The notes: a model not told the origin generated them from the letters alone. A DNA stretch of 64,000 nucleotides from Sphingobacterium sp. CZ-UAM (GCF_002000245.1 NZ_MTCM01000001.1:372001-436000), one strand, 5' to 3'. Numbered from the stretch's first letter, positions 26,303 through 35,987 are shown. Made by a program: numbers and translations.

Positions 26303-27241
26303 ATGACCTTAATCCAATTGGAATATATCATTGCTGTAGATACTTATCGTAGTTTTGTTGCCGCAGCCGAAAAATGTTTTGTGACACAGCCGACTTTAAG
26401 TATGCAGATCCAGAAACTGGAAGAATCCCTGGGAGCAAAAATCTTTGACCGCAGCCGGCAGCCGGTTGTACCTACCGAAATCGGTGAGAAGATCATTCTA
26501 CAGGCGAGATCGGTACTGATGGAGAGCCGAAAGATCGCTGAAATCGTACAGGATAAGAAGGGGGAGATCGAGGGCAGCTTAAAGATCGGTGTTATTCCGA
26601 CTATCGCGCCTTATCTATTGCCGAAGGTACTGACAACATTTATGGAGAAGTATCCGAAATTGCAATTGCAAATCTGGGAATATACCACCGAACGTATTGT
26701 TCACGAATTGAAGGTGGGGCTTTTGGATTGCGGTGTGCTATCAACACCCTTAAATGATCAGGGGATACTGGAGTCGCCTCTGTTCTATGAAAATTTTGTT
26801 GCTTATATCTCTGAAAATAGTCCTTTGTTTTCCAAGAAAGTGCTAAGTGGAGATGACATTGCCGATGATAAACTCTGGCTGTTGAATGAGGGGCATTGCA
26901 TGCGAGGGCAGGTACTTAATATTTGCCATCATAAACATAATCAGGATCTTTCTGGGCGTTTTGAATATAATACTGGCAGCGTGGAAACACTTAAAAGAAT
27001 GGTGGATATCAATGATGGGATAACCATTCTGCCGGAGCTTTCGATTTCAGACTATGTGGATGAACAACTGGATAAAATCCGATATTTTAAGTCACCGGAA
27101 CCTGTTCGGGAGATATCTTTAGTCACTACGCAGAATTATGTGAAACGACATGCAATCCAGGCTTTGGAAAGGGAGATATTGGCGGTTGTACCCGAAAAAT
27201 TCAAAACAAAAAAGAAAAAGGAAGTGTTGAGCTTTCAATAA
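26303..27241 (+). CDS. oxyR: LysR-type hydrogen peroxide sensor OxyR
   Basis: 312 residues. The N-terminal winged helix-turn-helix (residues 1-60, FVAAAEKCFVTQPTLSMQIQKLE) is LysR type. In the effector domain, GHCMRGQVLNIC places cysteines at residues 199 and 208, exactly the numbering and spacing of the redox disulfide of E. coli OxyR, so it should activate peroxide-defence genes when oxidised. The ClC channel gene starts 6 bp after its stop, so both are one transcription unit. A likely target in this window is dps, by general knowledge of the regulon. Confidence 0.92.
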   Translation: MTLIQLEYIIAVDTYRSFVAAAEKCFVTQPTLSMQIQKLEESLGAKIFDRSRQPVVPTEIGEKIILQARSVLMESRKIAEIVQDKKGEIEGSLKIGVIPTIAPYLLPKVLTTFMEKYPKLQLQIWEYTTERIVHELKVGLLDCGVLSTPLNDQGILESPLFYENFVAYISENSPLFSKKVLSGDDIADDKLWLLNEGHCMRGQVLNICHHKHNQDLSGRFEYNTGSVETLKRMVDINDGITILPELSISDYVDEQLDKIRYFKSPEPVREISLVTTQNYVKRHAIQALEREILAVVPEKFKTKKKKEVLSFQ

Positions 27242-27247
27242 GAAGAC

Positions 27248-29047
27248 ATGGCAAATCTCAGTGTACGTTTTTTTAAGAAAATAGACCAGATCAATCAATG
27301 GCGGATGAAAAAAGTTTCGAATAGGAACTTTATTATTCTCCTGGCCTTTTTAGTTGGAATTGTTGGTGGTCTGATGGCATCTGTCTTAAAAAGACTAACG
27401 CATTTTATAGCGGCGACAATTCAGGATGATATTGATTGGAAAGTGAAGTATTCTGTTTACCTGATTTTTCCGTTGATCGGGATATTGTTGAGCGTGTTTT
27501 TTGTGCGAAAATTTCTGAAAGGAAAGAAGATGGAGCATGGTATCACTCCGATTATCTATGCGATCAGTCGTAAGGGGAGCCGATTGGATCCGAGCAATAT
27601 TTATTCGCAGGTTGTCACTTCGGCGATTACGGTTGGATTTGGAGGTTCCTGTGGATTGGAGGCTCCCGTCGCATTGGGAGGTTCGTCGATAGGTTCCAAT
27701 ATTGCCCGTTTTTTTGGTCTGCAATATAAAGAAGTCACCATGCTTTTGGCCTGCGGCGCGGCAGCAGGTATTTCGGGTGCATTTAATAGTCCTTTGGCGG
27801 GAATGATCTTTGCGATTGAGATATTGCTTCCGGAATTCTCCATTCCGGTTTTTATTCCTCTTTTAATATCGTCAGCGCTTGCCTCGGTGGTATCGCGGCT
27901 TTTGTACAGTGAACCGCTATTTAGCACATTCAATTCGGATTGGCAAATCTCGGCCCTGTTATTTTATTTGCTATTGGCGGTATTGATTGGACTGTATACA
28001 ATCTACTTTGCCCGTGTATCCAGTTCGGTAGGGAAATGGTTTGCTAAGATAAAGAATCCCTATAACAAAGTATGGGTAAGCGGAATATCCCTGGGGATTA
28101 TGATTTTCGTATTTCCGGCACTGTATGGCGAAGGTTATATTACCATCCAGCAGATTCTCAATGGGCAGTTTAACTCGATCGTAAAAAATAGCTTGTTTTC
28201 TGATTATAAAGATATGGGATTGGTGGTGCTGGGGTATACCATTTTGACTTTATTTGGTAAGTCGTTTGCGGCATTATTCACCTTGAATGGTGGCGGAAAC
28301 GGTGGGGTGTTTGGACCGAGCCTGGTGATGGGCGGTCTATTGGGGTTTGCCTTTTCCTATGGGGTCAATCTGACGGGAATTGCGGAGCTTAACGTCCCCA
28401 ATTTTGTGGTTGCCGGTATGGCTGGTGCACTAAGTGGTATTATGCATGCGCCATTAACGGGTATCTTCTTAATTGCGGAAGTGACGGGGGGATATACTTT
28501 AATGGTCCCCTTGATGTTGGTCTGTTCGATTTCTTATCTGATTAATCGTGCGGTATTGAAGCACTCAATTTATACAAAAGTATTGGCCGAATCGGGCGAC
28601 CTGATTTCGTATGAAGATAAGGACCGTTCGGTACTGAGCATGATGCGCATTAAATATGTACTGGAAACCAATTTTGTGATCCTACGACCGGATGAAACGC
28701 CCAAAAGTAGACAGACGGATATTATCCATAGCAAGCGTAATATTTTTCCGGTGGTAAGTTATGAAGGTAAATTTATGGGACTTCTCTATAGTGAGTTTTT
28801 ATTTTCGGTCCTGTTAGGGGAGTTAGAAGGGGGGGATACGCCCTTTGAAAAATTGGCACAGAAGCCAAACGATACGGTGGGGATTAACGAAAACATGGAA
28901 ATTGTGATGGCTAAGATGAACAAAGATGACACTTGGATATTACCTGTACTTGGAGATGAAAACAAATATATGGGTTTTGTATCCAAGTCCAGTGTCTTTA
29001 ATAAATACCGCGCATTACTTATCCGTCAAGGTCATTATCTAGAGTAA
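27248..29047 (+). CDS. ClC-family chloride channel or chloride/proton antiporter with CBS domains
   Basis: 599 residues: a multi-helix ClC core (about 30-440) and a C-terminal cytosolic pair of CBS-like domains (about 460-590). Selectivity motifs are visible: GGSCGLEAP with the gating glutamate (Glu138) and GGNGGVFGPSLVMGG. Retention of the gating Glu, and of a Glu in GMIFAIEILLPE near the internal proton site, is compatible with an antiporter, but this is not decisive. It is translated from the oxyR operon. Confidence 0.88.
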   Translation: MANLSVRFFKKIDQINQWRMKKVSNRNFIILLAFLVGIVGGLMASVLKRLTHFIAATIQDDIDWKVKYSVYLIFPLIGILLSVFFVRKFLKGKKMEHGITPIIYAISRKGSRLDPSNIYSQVVTSAITVGFGGSCGLEAPVALGGSSIGSNIARFFGLQYKEVTMLLACGAAAGISGAFNSPLAGMIFAIEILLPEFSIPVFIPLLISSALASVVSRLLYSEPLFSTFNSDWQISALLFYLLLAVLIGLYTIYFARVSSSVGKWFAKIKNPYNKVWVSGISLGIMIFVFPALYGEGYITIQQILNGQFNSIVKNSLFSDYKDMGLVVLGYTILTLFGKSFAALFTLNGGGNGGVFGPSLVMGGLLGFAFSYGVNLTGIAELNVPNFVVAGMAGALSGIMHAPLTGIFLIAEVTGGYTLMVPLMLVCSISYLINRAVLKHSIYTKVLAESGDLISYEDKDRSVLSMMRIKYVLETNFVILRPDETPKSRQTDIIHSKRNIFPVVSYEGKFMGLLYSEFLFSVLLGELEGGDTPFEKLAQKPNDTVGINENMEIVMAKMNKDDTWILPVLGDENKYMGFVSKSSVFNKYRALLIRQGHYLE

Positions 29048-29152
29048 ACCGGGCAGAATAGGTGTAAAGATGGGTCGAAGTGAAGACCTATTTCAGGACA
29101 GATTTTTTTGAATGGTCCTATCTAATATGCGCTTAACTTGAGGGCTTATCAA

Positions 29153-29192
29153 ACGACTTACATGGATTGATCGTTCCACCCATGTAAGTCGT
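29153..29192. terminator. 13-bp perfect hairpin without T-run between convergent genes
   Basis: ACGACTTACATGG (29153-29165) and CCATGTAAGTCGT (29180-29192), 14-nt loop, between the ClC gene and ribE. No T-tract on either side, so it may be a processing or 3'-end-stabilising hairpin. Confidence 0.55.
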
Positions 29193-29211
29193 AAGTATCG
29201 GTTGCGTTGGA

Positions 29212-29802
29212 TTAGCCACGCATGGCCATAATTTTTGTGACGTATTTTCCAATAATATCAAATTCAAGATTAACTGTTGTACCTACTTCAACCTGTTGGA
29301 GATTGGTATGTTCGAGGGTATAAGGGATGATTGCGACAGAAAAACGGTTATCGCGGGAATCAACCACAGTTAGACTGATGCCATTCACCGTAATGGATCC
29401 TTTTTCTACAGTGATATTCTGTTTAGTGGGGTCGTATTGAAACGTAAAAATAAAACTGCCGTTCTCATCTGTTTTCTGTATACAGGTTGCGGTCTGATCG
29501 ACATGCCCCTGGACAATATGTCCATCAAATCTTCCGCCAGCTAGGGTACAGCGTTCGATATTAACCAAGTCACCAACTTTCAACTCGGCCAGGTTCGTTT
29601 TCTGCAGGGTTTCATCAATCGCGGTTACTTTGTGCACCTGATCCTCCAGTCCAACAACAGTCAGGCATACACCATTGTGGCTTACGCTCTGATCTATTTT
29701 AAATTCATTGGAGATCGGAGAGCTCACATAAAAATGGATGTTGCTTTTTTCATGTTCGATACGTTCGATTTTTCCTAAGGTTTCTATGATTCCGGTAAAC
29801 AT
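29212..29802 (-). CDS. ribE: riboflavin synthase alpha subunit
   Basis: 196 residues, slightly shorter than average. It dismutates two 6,7-dimethyl-8-ribityllumazine molecules into riboflavin. The two homologous lumazine-binding repeats are clear: MFTGIIETLGKI...VSHNGVCLTVV in the first half and GHIVQGHVD...GSITVNGISLTVV in the second. The start MFTGII is the family's standard one. TAACTTTG on the minus strand (29825-29832) is a candidate -7 element. No other riboflavin genes are near. Confidence 0.95.
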   Translation of the reverse strand: MFTGIIETLGKIERIEHEKSNIHFYVSSPISNEFKIDQSVSHNGVCLTVVGLEDQVHKVTAIDETLQKTNLAELKVGDLVNIERCTLAGGRFDGHIVQGHVDQTATCIQKTDENGSFIFTFQYDPTKQNITVEKGSITVNGISLTVVDSRDNRFSVAIIPYTLEHTNLQQVEVGTTVNLEFDIIGKYVTKIMAMRG

Positions 29803-30079
29803 GCACTAAAATTTTTGATGAAATCAAAGTTACTAAATAATCGAAGGAAACACGGTTTTTGCGAACAAAATAGACGCATGAATGACAGAATAATTTATCG
29901 TGAATATAATTCATGAAAGAGATAAATACTGTAATAGAATCTGCTTTGATATAGTATGCTAAAAAAATGGCTTCTGAAAATAGCAAAAAGATTGTGTGTA
30001 TATTGTACACTTACTATTCTTTTTGTTGCAGCTGTGCCAAAACAAATTTATGGGAGTTGAAAAAAAATATTACAAAATT

Positions 30080-30110
30080 TTTGTTTATATCATTTGAAGC
30101 ATTATCTTTG
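30080..30110 (+). promoter_or_regulatory. consensus Bacteroidota promoter upstream of a candidate small RNA
   Basis: TTTG (30080-30083), exactly 19 nt, then TATCTTTG (30103-30110): a full match to the -33/-7 housekeeping consensus, with no protein-coding gene downstream on this strand. Confidence 0.7.
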
Positions 30111-30113
30111 TCA

Positions 30114-30195
30114 TAGGTTTAGGTTGATTGCCTCTTACAAAGAGGTATTTATAAAAGCTTAGCAGGTCGCCCGACCAAATGCTAAGCTTTTTTTT
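30114..30195 (+). ncRNA. candidate orphan small RNA, about 80 nt
   Basis: A promoter-to-terminator unit with no ATG inside. The predicted transcript begins near 30114-30118. Hairpin 1 is CCTCTT-aca-AAGAGG (30131-30145). Hairpin 2 is a nested terminator: AAAAGCTTAGCA (30153-30164) pairs with TGCTAAGCTTTT (30180-30191), enclosing GGTC-GCCC-GACC, and ends in eight T. It lies between ribE (reading away) and the sigma gene (converging), so it is neither a leader nor a 3' UTR of a known gene. The identity is unknown; relation to a described Bacteroidota RNA family cannot be judged by eye. Confidence 0.6.
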
Positions 30196-30388
30196 GTTCT
30201 ATAATAATATGCTGTTTTACAGTTGATTATATTACAATTCGGTCCGACCATTTCTTTTCTCTGAATTACCTATTTTTTATTTGATTCGTGTTTTTTACTA
30301 AAGTGTTGATGATCTCGCAAAACGCTGGATTTATTGCTTTTGAACAACCTGTAATCGAATGTAATAGCTGTGGGCTTTCTGTAAAAGC

Positions 30389-30428
30389 AAAAAGGCAGTA
30401 AGTATAGCTATACGATAGGGAGCTGCCT
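30389..30428 (-). terminator. terminator of the ECF sigma gene
   Basis: AGGCAG (30393-30398) pairs with CTGCCT (30423-30428) and encloses the perfect palindrome GTATAGCTATAC (30402-30413). On the minus strand the stem is followed by TTTTT. Confidence 0.65.
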
Positions 30429-30445
30429 GAAAAGATGAATGTTTC

Positions 30446-31039
30446 TTAGCTTCTGAAAAGATGTATTGCGGACATTGAAATTAAAATAAGGTATTCGAAA
30501 TTTTTGGATCTGAAGCGTTCTTTTAATGCGAGGAGTGCCTTGGAACGTGCATAATAGACATTTGATGGGGTAGTGTCCAGTATCTTACAGATTTCTTCAG
30601 TATCTAAATCCTCTAAAAAACTCAATTTACATATTTTAGCCTGCTGTTTTGGTAGTTTATCGATTTCGGCCAGTAATAACTCCGTTAGCTCTGTTCTAAA
30701 TATTTTTTTTAGAATATCGTCCTCGGGTAGGGATAAATTCTGAAGGATATCCAATTCTTCGGTCTGCATTTTAAATCGAGCCGATCTTTTCATATCGATA
30801 CAGGCATTCTTTGTCGCGATATACAAAAATGCTTTGAGGCTTTCGTAATTGTCCACTTTCTGTCTGTGATTCCAGAGTTTGACAAAGATATCAGATACAA
30901 TTTCTTCAGCATCGGTTTTACTGCGTAGATAAGAAAAGGCAAAATAACGTAGCGCATGGCCAAAATGGTCCATGAAAAAGCACAATGCGCTTTCATTACC
31001 CTCTTTTAATGCGTTAATATGCGACTCTAGTTGAAGCAT
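30446..31039 (-). CDS. ECF RNA polymerase sigma factor (FecI-like)
   Basis: 197 residues. Region 2 (FMDHFGHALRYFAFSYLRSKTDAEEIVSDIFVKLW is the core, about 22-57) and region 4 helix-turn-helix (DLDTEEICKILDTTPSNVYYARSKALLALK, about 143-172) are both present; region 3 is absent, as in ECF sigmas. In Bacteroidota such sigmas pair with FecR anti-sigma factors and STN-bearing SusC receptors. Here the likely partners lie upstream on the same strand, but a perfect 20-bp terminator hairpin separates it from the sulfatase genes, so it is probably its own transcription unit. Confidence 0.9.
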   Translation of the reverse strand: MLQLESHINALKEGNESALCFFMDHFGHALRYFAFSYLRSKTDAEEIVSDIFVKLWNHRQKVDNYESLKAFLYIATKNACIDMKRSARFKMQTEELDILQNLSLPEDDILKKIFRTELTELLLAEIDKLPKQQAKICKLSFLEDLDTEEICKILDTTPSNVYYARSKALLALKERFRSKNFEYLILISMSAIHLFRS

Positions 31040-31170
31040 GTTTGGTTATCAATATTTTTCTTTCATTGTCCTAAGATGGACACATTGACCGATATCATGG
31101 TCTTTGTTGTTGTTCAATAGGATATTTACAGGTCCGCTTCCCAACACAGATGCTTATAACGAAGTTACAT

Positions 31171-31218
31171 AAAAAACTTGGGTTGTCATGTTTTCAAGCA
31201 TGACAACCCAAGTTTTTT
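31171..31218 (-). terminator. strong bidirectional terminator after the sulfatase operon
   Basis: Two 20-nt arms, 31171-31190 and 31199-31218, are perfectly complementary (core CTTGGGTTGTCATG), with an 8-nt loop and T-runs of six on each strand. Confidence 0.93.
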
Positions 31219-31247
31219 AACGGTGAATAAATGAGATCCGGAGAAAT

Positions 31248-32738
31248 TTATTTTTTTACCAGCTTACTGTCTACGATTTCCCATTCTTTTATGTGTGCAG
31301 GACGGTGTTCAGTAAGGATAATTTCATCAAAATGACGAAGCAATTCGGGGTGTTTGTTCGCAATATCCTTTTGCTCCCATGGATCTGTTTCTAGATCATA
31401 CAATTGCCATTTTGCTTTTGGATTATTTTTTAGATCCAGTTTAATTGCCTTCCATTGTCCTTCACGTATGGCAATCTGCCCGCCTTTTTCGGGATATTCA
31501 AAGTAAAGGTATCGGTGTTTTTTCTGGTTCTTTTGTCCTAGCCAGGTTGGCAGGAGGGACAGTCCATTGGTCTTACCGGGATCCTGTTGGACCAACTGTC
31601 CAAAGGTAGCCATCAGGTCATATTGTGCTGAGATAACAGCCGTCTCGGTGTTTGCTTTGATTGTTTTGGGCCAGCGGACGATCAACGGTACTTTTATTCC
31701 CCCTTCAAACACATCCATTTTTAATCCTCTGAGTGAATCGACGCTCTTGAAAAAGCGGTAGTCTATACCACCATTGAAACCCGTGCCATTGTCGCTGGAA
31801 AACAAGATAATGGTATTGTCATCCAGACCCAGGGATTTAATATGTTTCATGATCAGGCCCACTTGGTCATCCAGATAAGTGATCATGCCTGCATAGGTAG
31901 CTCTTGGATAAGGCGTTGCCGTGTAGCCATCCTGCCCATAGTAAGGATGGTCATGAAAAAGATCCTTATATCGATCCACATATTCCTGGGGTACCTGTAA
32001 GGAAAGATGGGGTAGGGTGTACGGAAGATAGAGGAAGAAAGGACTGTTTCGGTTCTTATCAATAAATGCCAATGCCTTTTCCGTCATAACTTCCGGAGCA
32101 TATTGTTTGCCACTGAATTGCTCGAAATCTTTGGCAGTTGCTTTGGTGGAGTCGAGTGGAATATGCACAAACTTTTCTTTGTTTTGGAGTGGATATTTTT
32201 GCTCGTTTTCCCAGAGATGGCTTGGATAGTAATTGTGGGCCTGCTTTTGGTCGAGGTAACCAAAGAAATAGTCAAATCCCTGTTTGTTTGGGCTTCCGGT
32301 TGTATTTTGCATGCCGAGGCCCCATTTTCCGATGGCGCCAGTATGATAACCAGCTTTTTTAAATAGGTGAGCCATGGTGTAGGTTCCCTCGGGTAGGGGC
32401 ATTTGTCCACCTTCGAGGCTATCGGCAAACCCGCCCAATTCATAATTACCCCGGATATAGGACTGACCAGCATGTTTACCTGTCAATAACATGCAACGAG
32501 CTGGGGCACAAACTGGAGCACTTGTGTAATGATTGATAAAACGAAGTCCCTCCTGCGCCAACTTTTGCAGGTTGGGGGTTTTGATCAGCTGTTGTCCGTA
32601 GGGTTCTGTCTCGGCATAGCCCAAGTCATCCGCATAAAAAAAGATGATATTGGGCAGCTTTTTAGCTGCTTGCTTTTGTTGTGCAAAAAGCATCCCCCAT
32701 CCCAGTAGGATGAGGGTAAGACCTATTCCTTTTTTCAT
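31248..32738 (-). CDS. secreted sulfatase (formylglycine type)
   Basis: 496 residues. The signal peptide (about 1-19, ending FAQQ) directs it to the periplasm. FFYADDLGY provides metal-binding Asp residues; the modification motif CAPAR begins at Cys77, which is oxidised to formylglycine; IGKWGLG and FSSDNGTG complete the active site. It removes sulfate esters, probably from an imported glycan. Its ATG overlaps the stop of the upstream sulfatase gene (ATGA), so translation is coupled. Which sulfated sugar it attacks cannot be read from the sequence. The sulfatase-maturing enzyme is not in this window. Confidence 0.93.
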   Translation of the reverse strand: MKKGIGLTLILLGWGMLFAQQKQAAKKLPNIIFFYADDLGYAETEPYGQQLIKTPNLQKLAQEGLRFINHYTSAPVCAPARCMLLTGKHAGQSYIRGNYELGGFADSLEGGQMPLPEGTYTMAHLFKKAGYHTGAIGKWGLGMQNTTGSPNKQGFDYFFGYLDQKQAHNYYPSHLWENEQKYPLQNKEKFVHIPLDSTKATAKDFEQFSGKQYAPEVMTEKALAFIDKNRNSPFFLYLPYTLPHLSLQVPQEYVDRYKDLFHDHPYYGQDGYTATPYPRATYAGMITYLDDQVGLIMKHIKSLGLDDNTIILFSSDNGTGFNGGIDYRFFKSVDSLRGLKMDVFEGGIKVPLIVRWPKTIKANTETAVISAQYDLMATFGQLVQQDPGKTNGLSLLPTWLGQKNQKKHRYLYFEYPEKGGQIAIREGQWKAIKLDLKNNPKAKWQLYDLETDPWEQKDIANKHPELLRHFDEIILTEHRPAHIKEWEIVDSKLVKK

Positions 32739-34258
32739 TTTTTCCGTTCTCCTTCCAACAACTGTTTCAACTCATTCACTTTTTCAGGATATTTAGCAGC
32801 AACGTTGTTTTTTTCTCCGATATCATTTTTGAGGTCGTACAATTGATCTTCGGGGAGATTTCCGGTTTCAGTATCCGTCAATTTCATATAGGCGGTACCG
32901 TTGCTTGGTGCAATATATTTCCAGTCGTCCTTGACAATCGCCAGAGTTTGTGCATGTTGGATTATGCTGCTACGCCCTTTGGGATCTTCGCCGGTTAAGG
33001 TTTTCAATAATGCCTTACTGTCTTTTGCTTCATCAGCTTTTAATTTTACGCCTACGAGCTGCGCGCTTGTTGCCAACAGGTCCATTTGACTGATCAATGC
33101 ATTGGATACCTTACCTTTGGCAACCCCTTGTCCACTGACGATAAAAGGTACACGTGTTCCGCCCTCAAAGATACTATATTTGCCACCTCTGAGCGGTCCT
33201 GCAGGCTGGTGTCCATTAAGCTGAGCCACGGCACCATCCACATAGCCGTCATCCAATACCGGACCATTGTCACTGCTGAAAATGATAATGGTGTTTTTGT
33301 CCATGCCCAGTAGCTGCAATTGCTGTTGGATCTGTCCGACTGTCCAATCTAATTGAAGAATGGCATCTCCGCGGTAACCGAGCTTACTTTTGCCCCTAAA
33401 TTGTGTGGCCGGCATACGTGGCACGTGGGGTTCCGTTAAACAGAAGTAGAGGAAGAATGGCTTATTTTGATGTTGTGAAATGAAATCTTGTGCTTTATGT
33501 AGAAAGGTTGTGGAAACTTCTTCGTCTACCCAGCGTGCACGTGTGCCGCCGCTCATGTAACCAATCCGTCCGATGCCATTGACAATTGTCTGGTTGTGCC
33601 CTTGGCCGGGAGAGGATTGCATTTTGAGCAATTCGGGATGCTCTTTGCCCGTAGGATCATTGCCTATTTTCTTCTCATAATCAACAAGGATGGGATCGTT
33701 TGCTTCTGCAGCGACAACCCGATCATTTTCTAGGAAAACGGTCGGAACCCGGTCGGCAGTTGCAGGGAAGATAAATGAGTAATCAAAACCAACATCGTTG
33801 GGTCCGGGTTTGATGGCTGCATTCCAGTCTTTTTTGACTTCGTTGCCAAGTCCCATATGCCATTTACCGACAATTGCTGTAGCGTAGCCTGCATTTTTGA
33901 ATACTTTGGGCAATGTGATTTTGTCTGTTGGTACAATCAGCTTGGCATCTCCGGGCAGGATGCCTGTACCCGTCTGGCGCCACGGATAGGTGCCGGTCAT
34001 CAAAGCAAAGCGAGAAGGCGTACAGGTAGCGGAGGTACTATGTGCATTGGTGAAGCGCGTACCGCTGTGCGCCAATTTATCCAAGTTTGGAGTTTCAATC
34101 TGTTGGGCTCCATAGCTGCTTAAATCACCAAAACCAAGATCATCCGCATAGATATAGATAACGTTCGGTTTATTCAGTTTTTGTGCGAATGTAGTCAGGG
34201 GAAGTGTCACCGCCAGACTCGAAGAAAGTAGGATCGTAAGAGATAGGGTCTTTTTCAT
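32735..34258 (-). CDS. secreted sulfatase (formylglycine type)
   Basis: 507 residues from the ATG at 34258 (a TTG three codons earlier is less likely). Signal peptide about 1-26 (TTFAQ). Metal ligands lie in IYADDLGFGDLSSYG; the formylglycine motif is CTPSR from Cys79; GKWHMGLG and FSSDNGPV follow. It differs from its neighbour enough to suggest a different position or sugar, so the pair may act in sequence on one glycan. It follows SusD by about 54 bp. Confidence 0.93.
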   Translation of the reverse strand: MKKTLSLTILLSSSLAVTLPLTTFAQKLNKPNVIYIYADDLGFGDLSSYGAQQIETPNLDKLAHSGTRFTNAHSTSATCTPSRFALMTGTYPWRQTGTGILPGDAKLIVPTDKITLPKVFKNAGYATAIVGKWHMGLGNEVKKDWNAAIKPGPNDVGFDYSFIFPATADRVPTVFLENDRVVAAEANDPILVDYEKKIGNDPTGKEHPELLKMQSSPGQGHNQTIVNGIGRIGYMSGGTRARWVDEEVSTTFLHKAQDFISQHQNKPFFLYFCLTEPHVPRMPATQFRGKSKLGYRGDAILQLDWTVGQIQQQLQLLGMDKNTIIIFSSDNGPVLDDGYVDGAVAQLNGHQPAGPLRGGKYSIFEGGTRVPFIVSGQGVAKGKVSNALISQMDLLATSAQLVGVKLKADEAKDSKALLKTLTGEDPKGRSSIIQHAQTLAIVKDDWKYIAPSNGTAYMKLTDTETGNLPEDQLYDLKNDIGEKNNVAAKYPEKVNELKQLLEGERKK

Positions 34259-34312
34259 ATTGTGCAAATACGTTGATAGGGTGTCGTCTTTTTGTTGACG
34301 ACACCCAATATA

Positions 34313-35968
34313 CTATTTTAAATTTGGATTGATATCAATTTCACTTTGGGGGATCGGCCAGTGATTATCCTGGCCTGCTCTAAATGATTTTTTGGTTACA
34401 TACCAGCGGCTATAACTGTCTCTGCTACTACCTGCTTTCACGCGGATATTTTTGGCATCGGGAAATGCGGCGCCATAGAAATCACCATTTAAAACATCTT
34501 TTGCTGTATCCCAACGCAGGAGGTCCCAATAGCGTATACCTTCTAAGGCTAGTTCCACACGTCTTTCATTACGTAATGCTGCCCGGACTGTAGTCGCGTT
34601 GGCGACAGCGATAGGAGGCATATTGACGCTGCTGCGTCGGCGGACTGCATTGATGGTTTTATCCAGTAGCTCCGCTGTCAGAGGATCACCATTTTCAAGT
34701 TTGGCTTCAAGGTAGCTCAATAGCACCTCGGCGTAGCGGATAATAGGAAGATCTGTTCCGGAATTCTGTAAATTGCCGCTAAAATTTTCAGCGTTAAATT
34801 TACGAAGACCGTAACCCGTGCGTGTTGCTTGCTTGGTGGTTGTGAGCTGGTCAATGGACAGGGTTGAATCTGGATGCGAGATATAACGGAGGTTTTTGAA
34901 CCGGTCTCCGTTGCTGATGACCGTAAATCCTAATCTCGGATCCCGATTTTGGGTGATATTTTGTGCGTTATATCTGGGATCAGTATAGGAAAAAGCCGTT
35001 CCATCCGTGAAGGTATAACTCTCCACTAAGCTTCCCAATGGACAATGGAGATGCCAACCACCAGCTATTGCTGGAAAGTTATGTTGAAACATACCATTTC
35101 CGGCAAGGTCTACAAGGTATTGTGTGGCAAAAATAATCTCTTTACTGGATTCATTACTGCCATCAAAAAGACTTGTATAGTTGGGATCAATACTATTTTC
35201 ATTGGCATTGATGATATTTTCGTAGGTCTTAATTGCTGCGGCGTAAGATTTTTCGGCTAATTGTAGACGCCCCAGAAATGCATAAGCGGCTTGTTTCGTC
35301 GCGCGGCCCCGTTCTGCTGCGGGTAATTTGCCATAGCTTGGAAGGTCATTCGCGGCTTCCTGCAACTCGCGTTCGACAAAGTCCACTAGTTCTTGCTTTT
35401 TATTTTTCGAGACATCATTAGCTTCGTCAGGTGTCAAGGTTCGGGTTACCAAGGGTGCATCTCCCCAATACTGTGATAGGTAGAAGTATTGGCAGGCGCG
35501 AATAAAACGAGCTTCAGCCTTAAAGCGGGCCAAAAGCTCAGGTGAAACAGGCGTTTTGTCCACATGCTCTAAAAAGAAATTTGCACGGGCAATCCGTTTG
35601 TAGGAGAGTGTCCAATAGTTGGACAATATACCAATATTGCTGGTGAGTGTACCATCGGACAATTTATTGAATGCTGAATTATCCCCGCGTCGGTCATAGG
35701 CGTTGTCGGAGGCAAACTCTAGGTAAAGCAAGCCATGGTAGGACCACCAGTCTGAGGGGCTAAACTCGGCTAAACTATTCATTTGGATTTCGCCTTTGTA
35801 CAGACCTGTGATGGCAAGCCGTGCATTGGTCTCGCTGGTCCAGAATGTATCATTGGCAAACTTATCCAGCGGGTTTGTATCCAATTGTTTTTTGCAGCTT
35901 ATCGTTAGACCAGATGCAAAAAATATACAAAGGACCAGTTTTATATTTTTATAAATTATACGTTTCAT
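34313..35968 (-). CDS. SusD/RagB family outer-membrane glycan-binding lipoprotein
   Basis: 551 residues. Lipoprotein signal with Cys25 in GLTISCKK, then the SusD fold (LDTNPLDKFANDTFWTSETNA; helical TPR-like region with ARFKAEARFIRACQYFYL) and the C-terminal RYAEVLLSYLEAKLENG and NERRVELALEGIRYWDLLRW motifs. It sits at the cell surface as the lid of the SusC transporter, whose gene ends 19 bp upstream. The ligand is probably a sulfated glycan, judged only from the two sulfatase genes that follow. Confidence 0.95.
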   Translation of the reverse strand: MKRIIYKNIKLVLCIFFASGLTISCKKQLDTNPLDKFANDTFWTSETNARLAITGLYKGEIQMNSLAEFSPSDWWSYHGLLYLEFASDNAYDRRGDNSAFNKLSDGTLTSNIGILSNYWTLSYKRIARANFFLEHVDKTPVSPELLARFKAEARFIRACQYFYLSQYWGDAPLVTRTLTPDEANDVSKNKKQELVDFVERELQEAANDLPSYGKLPAAERGRATKQAAYAFLGRLQLAEKSYAAAIKTYENIINANENSIDPNYTSLFDGSNESSKEIIFATQYLVDLAGNGMFQHNFPAIAGGWHLHCPLGSLVESYTFTDGTAFSYTDPRYNAQNITQNRDPRLGFTVISNGDRFKNLRYISHPDSTLSIDQLTTTKQATRTGYGLRKFNAENFSGNLQNSGTDLPIIRYAEVLLSYLEAKLENGDPLTAELLDKTINAVRRRSSVNMPPIAVANATTVRAALRNERRVELALEGIRYWDLLRWDTAKDVLNGDFYGAAFPDAKNIRVKAGSSRDSYSRWYVTKKSFRAGQDNHWPIPQSEIDINPNLK

Positions 35969-35987
35969 GTTATGGTTATGAATTGAT

